From: Bacillus sp. M6-12
Lineage (GTDB): Bacteria; Bacillota; Bacilli; Bacillales; DSM-1321
Direction of reading: 5' to 3'
NCBI RefSeq assembly: GCF_002860285.1
Contig: NZ_PGVF01000005.1
Location: 1 to 64,000 of the forward strand
Length of the DNA: 64,000 nt
Shown: positions 27,754 through 37,417 of the stretch, in pieces
How positions within the stretch are numbered: the first letter of the stretch is position 1
How the letters are laid out: each line of letters opens with the position of its first letter
Program-made: the position numbers and the translations under genes
The notes under the pieces: generated by a model
What the model saw: the letters and a program-made list of their open reading frames with translations, nothing else
Told to the model about the DNA's origin: nothing
The model's database searches: none

Positions 27754-28198
27754 TTCTGGGTTTCGGGTATTATTACGACGTTAAAAACAAGAGGTACCAA
27801 GTAAAACCCATCCAAGTTCCATACAGAAATTTCAAAGAAAGCTTCGAAAACTGACAAAGCGAAACTGGAGTGTCCCGCTAAACTATCGAACAGTGAAACT
27901 AAAACAAGTCATATTCGGGTGGTAAACTACTTCAGGATAGCAAATATAAAAAAGCGACGGAACGAATAGATATGAAGCTTCGCTCCAGAATTAGTGTAAT
28001 CATCTGGAAACAATGGAAAGTACCGAAGAAACAAATTAAATCGCTCATTCAGTTAGGGATTCCGGAGGAAGAAGCGAAAGGACTAACCTACTGTCGATAC
28101 CGGTATATAGGATTATCGAAAGTTGTCCAAAGAGCCATCTCAAACAAAAGATTAAAAGGATTAAGACTGAGCCATTATTACTTATATTTAGATGGAAG
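27754..28198 (+). pseudogene. 3' remnant of a group II intron reverse transcriptase/maturase
   Basis: The C-terminal maturase and DNA-binding part of a group II intron-encoded protein is readable in pieces. FLGFGYYYDVKNKRYQ starts at 27754, followed by a frameshifted thumb region, then KLRSRISVIIWKQWKVPKKQ and IGLSKVVQRAISNKRLKGL up to 28198. The last 76 residues are in one frame (27972-28198). The reverse transcriptase core and the intron's domain V/VI are absent. It lies upstream of another reverse-transcriptase-like fragment of a different type. Confidence 0.75.
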
Positions 28199-28207
28199 GT
28201 GAAAGGT

Positions 28208-28651
28208 TTGTTAAAATTAAGAACTAACTCATTAGATTGGGCATTAAAACATATAGAAAACTATGGAGATACCGATATTTTCCCAGTTCCTTTTGAATAT
28301 AAAGCAATTAGTTATTTATGGGATAGAAGTATAAGAGAATTACCTAATGGTACAACTCTTAAAGAATACTTGAGAAATCAAGATATGTTACAGTGGAATG
28401 TAAGGGATTTCAGAAGAAGTCTTACACCAAAACATAAGTATGGATTTCGGTTATCAACCCAGTTAGACCCATTGGATACATTAGCTTATCTAGCTTTAGT
28501 TTATGAGATTGGTGAAGATATTGAAACAAAGAGGATTCCCATTGAAAGAAATGTAAGCTTTTCATATAGATTTAATCCAAACGATGAGGGAAGAATGTTT
28601 GATTCCGAAGTTAATTATGGAAGTTTTTTGAATTATTGTGAATGGATGTAA
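28208..28651 (+). pseudogene. N-terminal fragment of a defence-type (unknown-group) reverse transcriptase
   Basis: A 147-residue frame starts at a TTG after GGAAGGTG. The sequence WALKHIENYGDTDIFPVPFE near the start and FRLSTQLDPLDTLAYLALVY around residue 95 resemble the N-terminal region, before the palm domain, of unknown-group/DRT antiviral reverse transcriptases. This rests on recalled family pattern, not a search. It stops at 28651, before any YxDD palm motif, where a deletion has apparently joined it to the next gene. It should be non-functional. Confidence 0.5.
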
Positions 28652-30108
28652 AAGTTTATTTTTCCGATTTTTTTGAAGTGGAACCAAGTGTTCTGGAGGA
28701 ATACGGTGCATTTGATGTATCGCTCATTAATGACTTGCCGCTGTTTATTGACCCGTTTCTTCTGTTTAATAGTAGTAAGAGAGAGTATCAAGAGTTACAT
28801 GAGAACATGTTAAAATATCTTGGTTTTTTGCGAGATAAAGCTTAGGAAAAGGAAATTTCCCGTGGATTATTAAATGCTTGGTTTATGTTTCCTGAAATCA
28901 AGCAGAATTGGTTAGGTTTTTCTAAAAACGGGAATGGAGGCAGCGGGCTAGGACCAGACTTTGCAGCTGCTTTGCATAGTAATTTAAATAGCGTGCTCTC
29001 GGTATTTGGAAATGAAACAGTAACAAAAAGTAGCCACCTGGAAAAAATTTGTATTATTAAGGAAAAGGTGGGTAAAGACAATATTAGTGATTTCACAACA
29101 AGACTTATACACGAATATTTGCTGAAATATACACAAACATTTGCTTTAAACAATTTGGACAAAAAGTATGTTAAAAAGGTGGCTGTTAACAACGTAAGGT
29201 TTAACTATAAAACTGAATCCTGGGATAGGGATAATTATCATTTACCGTATCTTAATGGAGATTACGTCCTTTTAACTCCTACTGATATTCTAACCAAAGA
29301 CGACACTTGGATAAATAAAACGGATATGGTAAAGGATTTCTCTCTCATACCAGAGTGCATTGATAATGAACAGTTAAGGTTTCAAATCAACAATTACTTC
29401 TTCTCTATTCTTCCCAAGAAACCTTCTGCAAAAGACCGTAGTCTTGCTGTATCCAGAGTCATACAACAATACCCTGAGTTTGTTGATTATTATATTAAAT
29501 ATAAGGAGCAGCGGGGGATCAAGCCCAAGCGAATAGTAGCCAAAAAGTTAAAGAATCCGCTCAATTTTATGTGGAGCAGTTTAAAGAACTAATCGAACTG
29601 CTTGAAAGTCATACGGAATTCTATAAAAAAAAATATGATACTTATGAGGATTCCTTTAAGAGAGTTTTGTATTTAAAGCATGTTATTGAAAATAATGATG
29701 GCTACCGTATATTTTATTCAAAAGGAGCTCCTATTAAAAAGGAAGATGACTTGCAGATTCTATACAGGCTGACTTGGTTTGCAACTGATTCTGATGTAAA
29801 TAGAGAAGTAAATAATGGGAGAGGACCTGTTGACTTTAAAGTATCAAAATGAAATAAAGATAAGACGCTCATTCAATTTAAACTGGCAAGTAATTCACAG
29901 TTGAAAAAAATTTGCAGAACCAAGTACCAATATATGAAGCTGCGAATGAAACAAAAAAATCAATAAAAGTGATTTTATACTTTTCCGAGCAGGAGTTAAA
30001 AAAGTACAGAAAGTATTACAAGAACTTGGCTTGCAGGAAGCAAAAAATATTATTGTAATTGATGCAAGGAATGATAATAAGCCATCTGCTTCTACTGCTT
30101 CTGCTTAA
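28642..30108 (+). pseudogene. Large nuclease-like accessory protein, broken by two stops and two frameshifts
   Basis: One about 487-codon gene can be pieced together. It opens MDVKVYFSDFFEVEPSVLEE, with LPLFIDPFLLFNSSKREY next. It is broken by an in-frame TAG at 28843, a frameshift at a G-run near 29516, an in-frame TGA at 29850 and a one-base loss in an A-run near 29905, and ends at 30108. The last 120 residues (GRGPVDFKVS, then DKTLIQFKLASNS, then IKVILYFSEQELKKV) resemble a PD-(D/E)XK nuclease, with Gln where the motif expects Glu. Family unknown; defence role inferred from the neighbouring reverse transcriptase fragment. Confidence 0.6.
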
Positions 30109-30180
30109 CGGACAGTTCCATGATAAAAACTATCCTGTATAGTTAGCCATTTGGACCACAAATCTGTTGTCTTTTTTTAT

Positions 30181-30406
30181 GTGTGCCAGGCATGGCAACT
30201 ATCTAGGTGGTGAAAGTCCACTGTGGGCGTACACATCGACCAACCACTAAGGAAGCGCAAGGTACTTATCGTGAGGTATGGGCTGGAGGAAGCGTGAAAT
30301 AAAATCTTGGCTCGACGTACAGAAATCTGATACTAAGGCTTTATAAAGGGATGAGACTCCATAACAAGTTAAAGTCCAAAAGATGTGAGTAACTTTGTAG
30401 AGTAAA
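30181..30406 (+). mobile_element. 5' end of a group II intron
   Basis: GTGTGCCAGGCATGGCAACT at 30181 and GGTGGTGAAAGTCCACTGTG soon after match the 5' boundary and domain I of bacterial group II introns; AAGGAAGCGCAAGG follows. It begins directly after a T-rich stretch (CTTTTTTTAT), as expected of introns that insert behind terminators. It is cut off by the IS110 fragment at about 30407. The 3' maturase part at 27.75 kb may derive from the same or a related intron. Confidence 0.6.
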
Positions 30407-30745
30407 TCAGGCGAGTAAAAGAGCTTTGGCAATCCATTCTGAATCCTTCACATCGGTCTTTCGACCGGGAACAGCTTTCATATGTTGTGCATTGACCACT
30501 AAGAATTCTATTTCTTCAGCCTCTATTAAATTTACAATAGGTTTCCAATAAACACTCGTGATTTCCATGGCAACATGAGTGCAGCCGTGCAATTTAATCC
30601 AATCCACCAACTGTAGTAGAAATACAGTTTTAGTGGAAAACGTTTGAATCTCCTTTCCTTCTGGTGTGATAACGCAGGCTGTAATGTTGTCTTTATGAAC
30701 ATCCATACCGCATGCTCTTTCAATGACTATATCCATTGAAAACAT
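30407..30745 (-). mobile_element. IS110-family transposase, N-terminal catalytic domain only
   Basis: This 112-residue fragment has the DEDD RuvC-like domain of IS110 recombinases: GMDVHKDN, VAMEITSVYWKP and GRKTDVKDSEWIA supply all four acidic residues. The C-terminal domain with the catalytic serine is missing, so the fragment should be inactive. Its C-terminal end abuts group II intron sequence. Confidence 0.8.
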
Positions 30746-31015
30746 CCTTTCTACGGCTCTAAGATAATTAGAGGCTGGTGCAGCAACCAGAATGGGATTA
30801 ATCTACCATGTGTGCTTCCCGTAAGGGAGCGACAGTCAGAGGTGCACCGTGGTCGTTGGAGTCAGACTAACGGATGGGCTCTAACGCACCATAGTTCATC
30901 GACCTTCCTCATCCAGCCGTAGAATCAGTATTGACGGAGTGTGACCATTTTCATTCTCTGTGGTGAAGCGCCGATTTTTGCGCTTCATGGAAGGCTAACG
31001 GGGCAGTTTAGCATT
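30746..31015 (-). ncRNA. Non-coding end of IS110 element, candidate bridge/seekRNA region
   Basis: About 270 bases without a reading frame lie immediately upstream of the IS110 transposase start. They hold several short complementary stretches, for example TGCTTCCCGTAAGGGAGCGA and GCGCCGATTTTTGCGCTTC. In IS110 elements the non-coding end next to the recombinase gene encodes the guide (bridge/seek) RNA. The placement fits, but the RNA itself is inferred and the locus may be decayed. Confidence 0.4.
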
Positions 31016-31052
31016 CCTGTAGATCGTTAATTTTCAACTTTGATAAAAAAAG

Positions 31053-31387
31053 GGCTCCTCAGTAAGATATGAGTAAGACACGACTCTAACTCAAACCTTA
31101 GGAGGAACCCTACTATGAAGTTTAAAACGCAAGACAAACAAATTCAACTAATAGAAAGAATTACAGATAAGTATATCGTTATTGGGGTAGATATTGCACA
31201 ACAATTTCACGTTGCCAGAGCAGTCAATTTCCGTGGGATTGTCGTGAGCGGAAATCCAAGGCAAAGGAATGTCCTTCGCTTAAACATGAGAGGTTACCAC
31301 ACAATGAGCCGTACACTTTCCCGTCCTGTGGTAAAGTGTACGGCTCATCTTTCTATTCTGGGGATAAACCGGTCCTTCTTGGATTAA
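31053..31387 (+). mobile_element. Second IS110-family fragment (leader hairpin plus transposase N-terminus)
   Basis: An imperfect inverted repeat (GGCTCCTCAGTAAG at 31053 and CCTTAGGAGGAACCC at 31096) precedes an ATG at 31115 with AGGAGGAACC. The product opens MKFKTQDKQIQLIERITDK and GVDIAQQFHVARAVNFRG, an IS110-type N-terminus from a different subgroup than the minus-strand copy. Family similarity stops after about 48 residues, and the rest of the 90-residue frame is unrelated. It is a broken element. Confidence 0.65.
31304..31348. repeat. Perfect 16-bp inverted repeat
   Basis: ATGAGCCGTACACTTT (31304-31319) and its exact complement (31333-31348) enclose a 13-base loop. It sits in the junk part of the second IS110 frame. 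It has only a short T-rich tail (CTTTCT), so it could be a terminator, an element end or a recombination target. The rest of 31390-31860 shows no gene; the last 150 bases should hold the regulator's promoter. Confidence 0.7.
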
Positions 31388-31881
31388 GTGTCATCAATAA
31401 TCAAAGAAGTGAGGGGACCGAGGTCGCCTTGCTTGACCCAAAGCTTTTTAATTTTATCATCATAAACTGAATGTGCCGGCGGGTCCCGGTTAGGCACCAG
31501 GGAGGTTCTTTCAGGAATTTAAATGTCAATAAATAATGCCTTTGTGTTTTTGTGAGTTTAAGGCACCGAGCAAAAAAGAATTGACTATATGAAAGAGAAG
31601 GTTTCCGATTAATTGATGCTTCTTATTTGAAATAGATTTGTGGTATCAACATTAAAAAGAGAAGTCCTTTTTATTTTCTTTGTTCGACATAAGCATCTAA
31701 AGAGTGTTATTTAATGACAGTATTCTTCATGACAAACTTTTGCAGAACTCAAGGTAAATATTTAGTATTGTATATTATATCCAAAACTGAATATTTGGAG
31801 TATTCTATATAAAATAGAGGTTTAAATAAAACGAAGGAAACTAATATTCAATTTTGAATAATGGGAAAGGAACTGGAGCTT

Positions 31882-33264
31882 ATGACCCTTCAAAAGCAAA
31901 CATGGAACGAATATGAAGCGATTCTTCGCTCACTTAAGGATGACATTTTGGTGACCAATACGAATGGAGTTATTCTCAGTGTTAGTGAGGTAACTGGTTC
32001 CATATACGGTGTAAAGACAGAACAGCTTATTGGGAAATCGGTATATGACCTTGAAAAGGAAGGGTTATTTACTCCTCTTGCTGTTCCGGTGGTCCTAAAA
32101 AACAATGAAAAAACAACCTTTGTTCAAACAACACGCAATGGAAAAAAGCTACTGGTTACAGGAATTCCTGTCTTTGATGCAAATAATGAGATATTTCGTA
32201 TTGTCAGTTACTCCCATGATGTAACGGAGTTATTAGAGATGGAAAAATACCTGATTCAAATGAAAGGTGAGATGGAGAGAGTAAAAAAAGAAATTGAAGT
32301 GATGAAAAAACGCAATTACCTCGCTGATGAGATTATTGCAAACAGTGAGGAGATGAAGAAAGTGATTAATACTTCCCTCCAAGTGGCCGAAGTAGATGCA
32401 AACGTACTTTTATTAGGGGAGTCTGGGGTTGGGAAGTCGATCATTGCCAATTTTATTCACAAAAAAAGTTTAAGGAAAAAGGGCCCATTCATTGAAGTAA
32501 ATTGCGGTGCCATTCCAGAGTCGCTATTTGAAGCGGAGTTATTTGGCTATGAATCAGGTTCTTTTACGGGGGCACATAAGAAAGGGAAAATTGGGCTTGT
32601 TGAGTTGGCTGAAGGAGGCATATTATTTTTAGATGAAGTAGGCGAACTGTCCATTGCAAATCAGGTGAAATTACTGAAGCTTATACAAGAGAAACACTTC
32701 TATCGCGTTGGGGGAACGAAGTTAAAAAGTGTGGATTTTCGGCTTATTGCTGCTACCAATAGGAATTTAGAAGAAATGATTCAGCAGAAAACATTTAGGG
32801 AGGATTTGTTTTTCAGATTAAACGTTGTGCCTATCTTGATACCTCCCTTACGTGAACGTGTTGAGGACATCATTCCCTTGATTGATAAGTTATTGGTGCA
32901 TTTTTCAGAAAAGTATAATCGGCAGCGTATTGTTCATGAAAATGTTATGAAGCAACTGCTTTCATTGGAATGGAAAGGTAATGTAAGAGAGTTAAACAAC
33001 TTAATGGAGAGGTTGGTTGTGACCTCGTCAACGCCAATCATCACCGAAGAAGATCTTCCGGCAGCATACCGCACTCCTTCTGACCTATTTTCTATAGAAG
33101 TTAACGCAAATGTAAAACCATTAAATGAAATGCTCGGAAATCTTGAAAGAAGCATTCTCTTAAGAGCAAAAAAACGATGCAAAACACAAATAGAAATGGC
33201 AAATTTTCTCGGAATAAGCCAACCGACAGTCGTCAGAAAACTAAAAAAATATTCTTTAGAGTAA
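31882..33264 (+). CDS. Sigma-54-dependent transcriptional activator (PAS-AAA+-HTH)
   Basis: About 460 aa, RocR/NtrC type. An N-terminal PAS sensor (about 10-110) is followed by a short coiled coil, the AAA+ domain (about 150-385; Walker A GESGVGKS, sigma-54 loop GSFTGAHKKGK, Walker B ILFLDEVGELS) and a Fis-type helix-turn-helix at the end (TQIEMANFLGISQPTVVRKL). A first ATG at 31861 lacks a ribosome site; the ATG at 31882 follows CTGGAG and is preferred, with some doubt. It sits directly upstream of a -24/-12 promoter and so almost certainly activates the catabolic operon that follows. Confidence 0.9.
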   Translation: MTLQKQTWNEYEAILRSLKDDILVTNTNGVILSVSEVTGSIYGVKTEQLIGKSVYDLEKEGLFTPLAVPVVLKNNEKTTFVQTTRNGKKLLVTGIPVFDANNEIFRIVSYSHDVTELLEMEKYLIQMKGEMERVKKEIEVMKKRNYLADEIIANSEEMKKVINTSLQVAEVDANVLLLGESGVGKSIIANFIHKKSLRKKGPFIEVNCGAIPESLFEAELFGYESGSFTGAHKKGKIGLVELAEGGILFLDEVGELSIANQVKLLKLIQEKHFYRVGGTKLKSVDFRLIAATNRNLEEMIQQKTFREDLFFRLNVVPILIPPLRERVEDIIPLIDKLLVHFSEKYNRQRIVHENVMKQLLSLEWKGNVRELNNLMERLVVTSSTPIITEEDLPAAYRTPSDLFSIEVNANVKPLNEMLGNLERSILLRAKKRCKTQIEMANFLGISQPTVVRKLKKYSLE

Positions 33265-33290
33265 CTGCAGAAGTCTTTTTTAGGCAATGA

Positions 33291-33306
33291 TGTATTTGTA
33301 AATACA
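33291..33306. promoter_or_regulatory. Palindrome, candidate binding site of the sigma-54 activator
   Basis: TGTATTTGTAAATACA has perfect 7-base arms around a 2-base centre. It lies 15 bases upstream of the -24 element. This is closer than usual enhancer sites, so it could instead bind a repressor. Confidence 0.4.
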
Positions 33307-33321
33307 TAAGCGTGTAATTTT

Positions 33322-33337
33322 TGGCATGATTCTTGCA
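33322..33337 (+). promoter_or_regulatory. Sigma-54 (SigL) -24/-12 promoter
   Basis: TGGCATGATTCTTGCA matches the consensus TGGCACGNNNNTTGCW at every fixed position but one (T for C). It stands 86 bases before the aminotransferase start and right after the activator gene. Confidence 0.8.
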
Positions 33338-33422
33338 TTATAACTATTATTGATAAGGAGGAAATGAAATATTCATTTGATGTGCTCATTGAGACAAGTA
33401 TAAAAAATTGGAGGATACTAAT

Positions 33423-34745
33423 ATGGAGAGAGATTGGAGCCATCTTGTTAAAAACATGCCAAATCGTCTTGCGCCAAGTATGGCAAAGGATCATCCTAAT
33501 CTGCCTGTTGTAAAGGAAGAAGGCTGTTATTATTATGGTTTGGATGGGAAAAGGTATCTAGACTTCACTGCTGGTATCGCTGTAGCCAACACAGGACATC
33601 GGCATCCAAAGATCGTTCAAAGCATTAAAGATGCGGCAGATCAACTCACTCATGGACCTTCCGGTGTCATCATTTATGAATCCATCTTACGATTGGCGGA
33701 TGAACTGGCTACTATTTTACCGGGTGATCTGGATTGCTTTTTCTTCGCAAACAGTGGAACGGAAGCAATAGAAGGTGCCTTAAAACTAGCGAAATATGTT
33801 ACAAAGCGTCCCTATGTCATTTCCTTTATTGGAGGGTTTCATGGGCGTTCACTTGGTGCATTAAGTGTTACCACATCAAAAAGTAAATATAGAAAATACT
33901 TACAGCCATCATCCTTAACTTATCAGCTTCCTTATGCCAACGTAAAGGAATGTCCACCTGGTGTTGATCCAGAAGCCTATTGCATTGAGAAATTAGAAAA
34001 GGACTTCCAAATGTTATTCAACCATCAAGTCACACCTGAGGAAGTGGCCTGCGTCATTGTAGAACCAGTCCTTGGAGAAGGCGGCTACATTGTTCCTCCA
34101 AGGGGGTGGTTGCAAAAAATTAGGGAGATTTGCGATCAGCATAAGATCTTGCTTATTTTTGATGAAGTACAGACCGGATTTGGACGAACCGGAGATTGGT
34201 TTGCCGCTCAAACGTTTGGTGTTACTCCTGACATTATGGCTATCGCTAAAGGGATCGCTTCCGGGTTACCATTGAGTGCCACGGTTGCTTCACATGAACT
34301 AATGCAGCAATGGCCTTTAGGAAGTCATGGAACGACATTTGGCGGGAATCCCATTGCTTGTTCCGTCGCCTTGACAACACTTGAGGTAATAAAGGAAGAA
34401 CGGTTACTAGAGAATGCACGGAATATGGGAAGGTATGCTACTGAAAAGCTGGAGTTATTAAAACAAAAACATCCTGTCATTGGCGCCATATGTTCTGTTG
34501 GACTCATGATCGGTATTGAAATCGTACATTCAGATTCAAAAGAACCGAATGGTGAGGGATTAGCAAGAATTCTCGATCTTGCCCTTGAGAAGGGGGTATT
34601 GTTTTATTTATGCGGTAACTTTGGAGAAGTGATCCGTATGATTCCGCCATTAACGGTTAACCAAGAGCAGATCGATGAAGGTCTGCAAATGCTGGATGAG
34701 GCTTTATATGCATACGAAAGAGAGATTCATATTTTTATCAATTAA
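33423..34745 (+). CDS. Class III PLP aminotransferase (4-aminobutyrate/ornithine type)
   Basis: This 440-aa cytosolic enzyme transfers an amino group, typically from an omega-amino acid, to a 2-oxo acid. Visible are [25 protein letters not shown], the PLP-ring Asp in [15 protein letters not shown] and the Schiff-base Lys in [12 protein letters not shown]. The start follows TTGGAGG; an in-frame TTG at 33408 is upstream of that site. It is the first gene of the SigL-driven operon. The exact substrate (GABA, ornithine, beta-alanine or similar) is not fixed by the sequence. Confidence 0.88.
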   Translation: MERDWSHLVKNMPNRLAPSMAKDHPNLPVVKEEGCYYYGLDGKRYLDFTAGIAVANTGHRHPKIVQSIKDAADQLTHGPSGVIIYESILRLADELATILPGDLDCFFFANSGTEAIEGALKLAKYVTKRPYVISFIGGFHGRSLGALSVTTSKSKYRKYLQPSSLTYQLPYANVKECPPGVDPEAYCIEKLEKDFQMLFNHQVTPEEVACVIVEPVLGEGGYIVPPRGWLQKIREICDQHKILLIFDEVQTGFGRTGDWFAAQTFGVTPDIMAIAKGIASGLPLSATVASHELMQQWPLGSHGTTFGGNPIACSVALTTLEVIKEERLLENARNMGRYATEKLELLKQKHPVIGAICSVGLMIGIEIVHSDSKEPNGEGLARILDLALEKGVLFYLCGNFGEVIRMIPPLTVNQEQIDEGLQMLDEALYAYEREIHIFIN

Positions 34746-34761
34746 AGAGGAGTGGGATAAA

Positions 34762-35760
34762 TTGACAGATGTTATGTTGATTTCACAAAATCAAGTAAAG
34801 AATGCTTTAAGCATGGAACGCATCATTGATATCGTAGAGCAAATTTTTAGTGTACATGGAAATGATCAAGTGCTTATGCCTTCCAAGATTACTCTAGATT
34901 TGGGAGAAGGAAATGAATGGCCGCCATATGGTGGGTCCTTCAACGCAATGCCGGCTTACATTGGAAAAGAGATGGATATTTCGGGGATAAAGTGGGTTTG
35001 TGGATTTGAAGGGAACAGGGCCAAAGGACTTCCGTATATCAGTGGTACAATTTTACTGAATGATCCGAGAACAGGTGAGTTATTAGCGCTTATGGATGGA
35101 AGCTATATTACGGATTACCGCACTGGTGCTGCAACGGGCGTAGCGGTTAAATACTTAGCTAAAAAAGACGCCAGCGTTGTCGGAATTATCGGTGCAGGCA
35201 TCCAGGCCAGGACAAATTTGATGGCTATCGCGGCAGTAGCCCCAATCCAAAAGGCCAAAATCATTGATATAAATAAAGAGGTTGCGAGTGCATTTGCGGA
35301 AGAAATGAGTAAAGAGCTGAATATTGAAGTTGTCGTGGCCGACACGAATCAGGAAGTTGTAGAAGAATCAGATATCATTGTAACAGTCACGACAGCTAAT
35401 ACGCCACTAGTTATGAAAGAATGGCTACAAGAAGGTTCACTTGTTATCTCGGTGGGCTCGTTCCAAGAATTGGACGAGACAATCCCTTTAACAGCAGACA
35501 AACTTGTGGTCGATCATTGGGAGCAAAACACTCACCGCGGGGAGCTAACTAAACTCATAGAAGCTGGGCATCTAACCGAGAAAAATCTCTATGCTGAACT
35601 TCCCGAAATTGTTACAAATAGAAAAAAAGGCAGAGAAAACGAGAAAGAGATTATTTGTGCATGCTTAATTGGAATAGGCTCTACAGATATCGGGATAGCT
35701 CATGAAATATATAAAGACATAAAGAATTCTGGTGAATTTCAAGTGTTTCCCATTAGATAA
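34762..35760 (+). CDS. Ornithine cyclodeaminase/mu-crystallin family protein
   Basis: The 332-aa NAD-binding enzyme has the Rossmann motif GIIGAGIQARTNL (about 130-142) and the family pattern YRTGAATGVAVKYLAKKDA before it. Family members catalyse ornithine to proline conversion, reduce cyclic imines, or act as alanine/lysine-type dehydrogenases. The TTG start is chosen because AGAGGAGTGG lies seven bases upstream; an ATG four codons later is possible. It follows the aminotransferase by 16 bases, so the two probably act in succession on one amino acid skeleton. Confidence 0.85.
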   Translation: MTDVMLISQNQVKNALSMERIIDIVEQIFSVHGNDQVLMPSKITLDLGEGNEWPPYGGSFNAMPAYIGKEMDISGIKWVCGFEGNRAKGLPYISGTILLNDPRTGELLALMDGSYITDYRTGAATGVAVKYLAKKDASVVGIIGAGIQARTNLMAIAAVAPIQKAKIIDINKEVASAFAEEMSKELNIEVVVADTNQEVVEESDIIVTVTTANTPLVMKEWLQEGSLVISVGSFQELDETIPLTADKLVVDHWEQNTHRGELTKLIEAGHLTEKNLYAELPEIVTNRKKGRENEKEIICACLIGIGSTDIGIAHEIYKDIKNSGEFQVFPIR

Positions 35761-35886
35761 ATTGAAGATGGGAACCTAATATTCTCTGAGGGTACATACG
35801 CCCGTTAACAATTGTAATCTATCTTTTAATTTCAAACTTAATGAAAAAAATTGAGTGCAAAAAATAATCATTATGGGGGAATAAAT

Positions 35887-36711
35887 GTGATATCTATCAA
35901 ATCATTTACTTCAATAGGTTTGTTTTTGTTGTTAAGTATTGTGCTGCTTACAGGATGTGGATCGAAACAGACAGAAGGTGATGCACAGGGATCATCAGAA
36001 AACTCAAAAGAAAACTCTTCAGAAAAAAAGACGCTTGTCATGGCAACATCTGCAGACTATCCCCCATATGAATTCCATGATCAATCAAACGGAAAAGACG
36101 AGATTGTCGGAATGGATATTGACATCGCAAAGATAATTGCAGAAGAATTAGGATTTAACCTTGAGATTAAAGATATGGATTTTACTGGTCTTTTGCCAGC
36201 ATTGCAAACCGGGCGCGTCGATTTCGTTATGGCTGGAATGACTCCGGCTGAAGAACGAAAAAAGAATGCAGATTTTTCTATTAAATATTTTGAAACAAAA
36301 AATGCAGTGGTGGCAAAAAAAGGAAGCAACATTACGAGCGCAGAGGACTTAAAGGATAAGAAAGTTGCCGTGCAGTTAGGCTCTGTTCAAGAGAAAGATG
36401 TTGAAGAAATTGCAAAAGAAGTTAGCGGAATCGAGATGAAGCGATTAAATAAAAACCCTGAAATCATTCAAGAATTAAAAGTGGGAAGAATTGATGCTGC
36501 AGTAATAGAAGGGTCCACCGCTAAATCATTTATTCAGAACAATCCTGACCTGGAATTTAATATCATTCCCAAAAAAGAAGACAAGGGTATAGCGATTGCA
36601 TTTCCAAAGGGTTCCTCTCACATAGAAGACTTTAACAAAGTAATCAAGGAGCTGCAGGACAATGGGAAAATTGAAGAGCTTGCGGCTAAATGGCTGTCCG
36701 AAAAGCAGTAA
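35887..36711 (+). CDS. Amino-acid ABC transporter substrate-binding lipoprotein
   Basis: A 274-aa family 3 solute-binding protein anchored to the outside of the membrane. The lipobox LLTGC (Cys about residue 23) follows a hydrophobic signal; a Ser/Glu-rich linker precedes the binding domain (YPPYEFHD, GMDIDIAKIIAEELG). The GTG at 35887 is preferred because GGGGGA stands just upstream; the frame is open from a TTG at 35851. It captures the amino acid-like substrate for the adjacent permease and ATPase. Confidence 0.9.
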   Translation: MISIKSFTSIGLFLLLSIVLLTGCGSKQTEGDAQGSSENSKENSSEKKTLVMATSADYPPYEFHDQSNGKDEIVGMDIDIAKIIAEELGFNLEIKDMDFTGLLPALQTGRVDFVMAGMTPAEERKKNADFSIKYFETKNAVVAKKGSNITSAEDLKDKKVAVQLGSVQEKDVEEIAKEVSGIEMKRLNKNPEIIQELKVGRIDAAVIEGSTAKSFIQNNPDLEFNIIPKKEDKGIAIAFPKGSSHIEDFNKVIKELQDNGKIEELAAKWLSEKQ

Positions 36712-36757
36712 ACCTTATTTCAAGCTTGTCAGACCCTCGAAAGGTGGCTAAAAAGGT

Positions 36758-37417
36758 ATGGATTTGAACTTTGATCAAATCGCACCATCTATCCCTTACA
36801 TTCTACAAGGGTTATTTGTAACTCTACAATATACATTGTTATCCGCCATTTTGGGATTCTTTTGGGGCATTGTGTTAGCTCTTTTTAAAATATCAAATGT
36901 AAAATTGCTTAAGGTGTTTGCAGTGATTTATACCTCCATTTTTCGGGGTTTACCCTTGATTCTAAGTTTAGCCTTAGTTTATTTCGCTTTACCCCAACTC
37001 ACTGGATATGATATTACCATGTTGGAAGCAGGCGTCCTGACATTCGGGCTTAATTCTGCCGCATATGTATCAGAAACCATCCGTGGTGGAATTCTTGGGG
37101 TTGATAAAGGACAACGTGAGGCTGCATTGTCGCTTGGGGTTTCTTATCGACAATTGATGATCGACATCATTTTGCCCCAAGCATTAAAGAACATCTTACC
37201 CGCAATGGTTAACGAGGGAATTGCACTGCTAAAGGATAGTGCATTGGTATCCACAATAGGTGCACTGGATCTCCTGCGCCGTGCAAACATAATAGGAGCA
37301 AGCAAATTTCTTTACTTTGAGCCTTTAATCATCGTGGCGATCGTGTATTACCTCATGGTAATGGGAATGACATTTGCAGCACGTGGACTGGAAAGGAGAC
37401 TTCGGCGCAGTGATTAA
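36758..37417 (+). CDS. Amino-acid ABC transporter permease (HisM/GlnP type)
   Basis: A 219-aa integral membrane subunit with about five helices. The ATPase-docking EAA loop is visible as GQREAALSLGVSYRQLMIDIILPQAL near residue 125. The start is an ATG 46 bases after the binding-protein gene, with GAAAGGTGG upstream. It presumably works as a homodimer, since there is only one permease gene. Confidence 0.92.
   Translation: MDLNFDQIAPSIPYILQGLFVTLQYTLLSAILGFFWGIVLALFKISNVKLLKVFAVIYTSIFRGLPLILSLALVYFALPQLTGYDITMLEAGVLTFGLNSAAYVSETIRGGILGVDKGQREAALSLGVSYRQLMIDIILPQALKNILPAMVNEGIALLKDSALVSTIGALDLLRRANIIGASKFLYFEPLIIVAIVYYLMVMGMTFAARGLERRLRRSD

Noticed and set aside
29850..29852. In-frame TGA as a selenocysteine codon, given the selC fragment nearby
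   Set aside because: The gene also has a TAG and two frameshifts, the position fits a mutated Gly codon, and no insertion element is evident.
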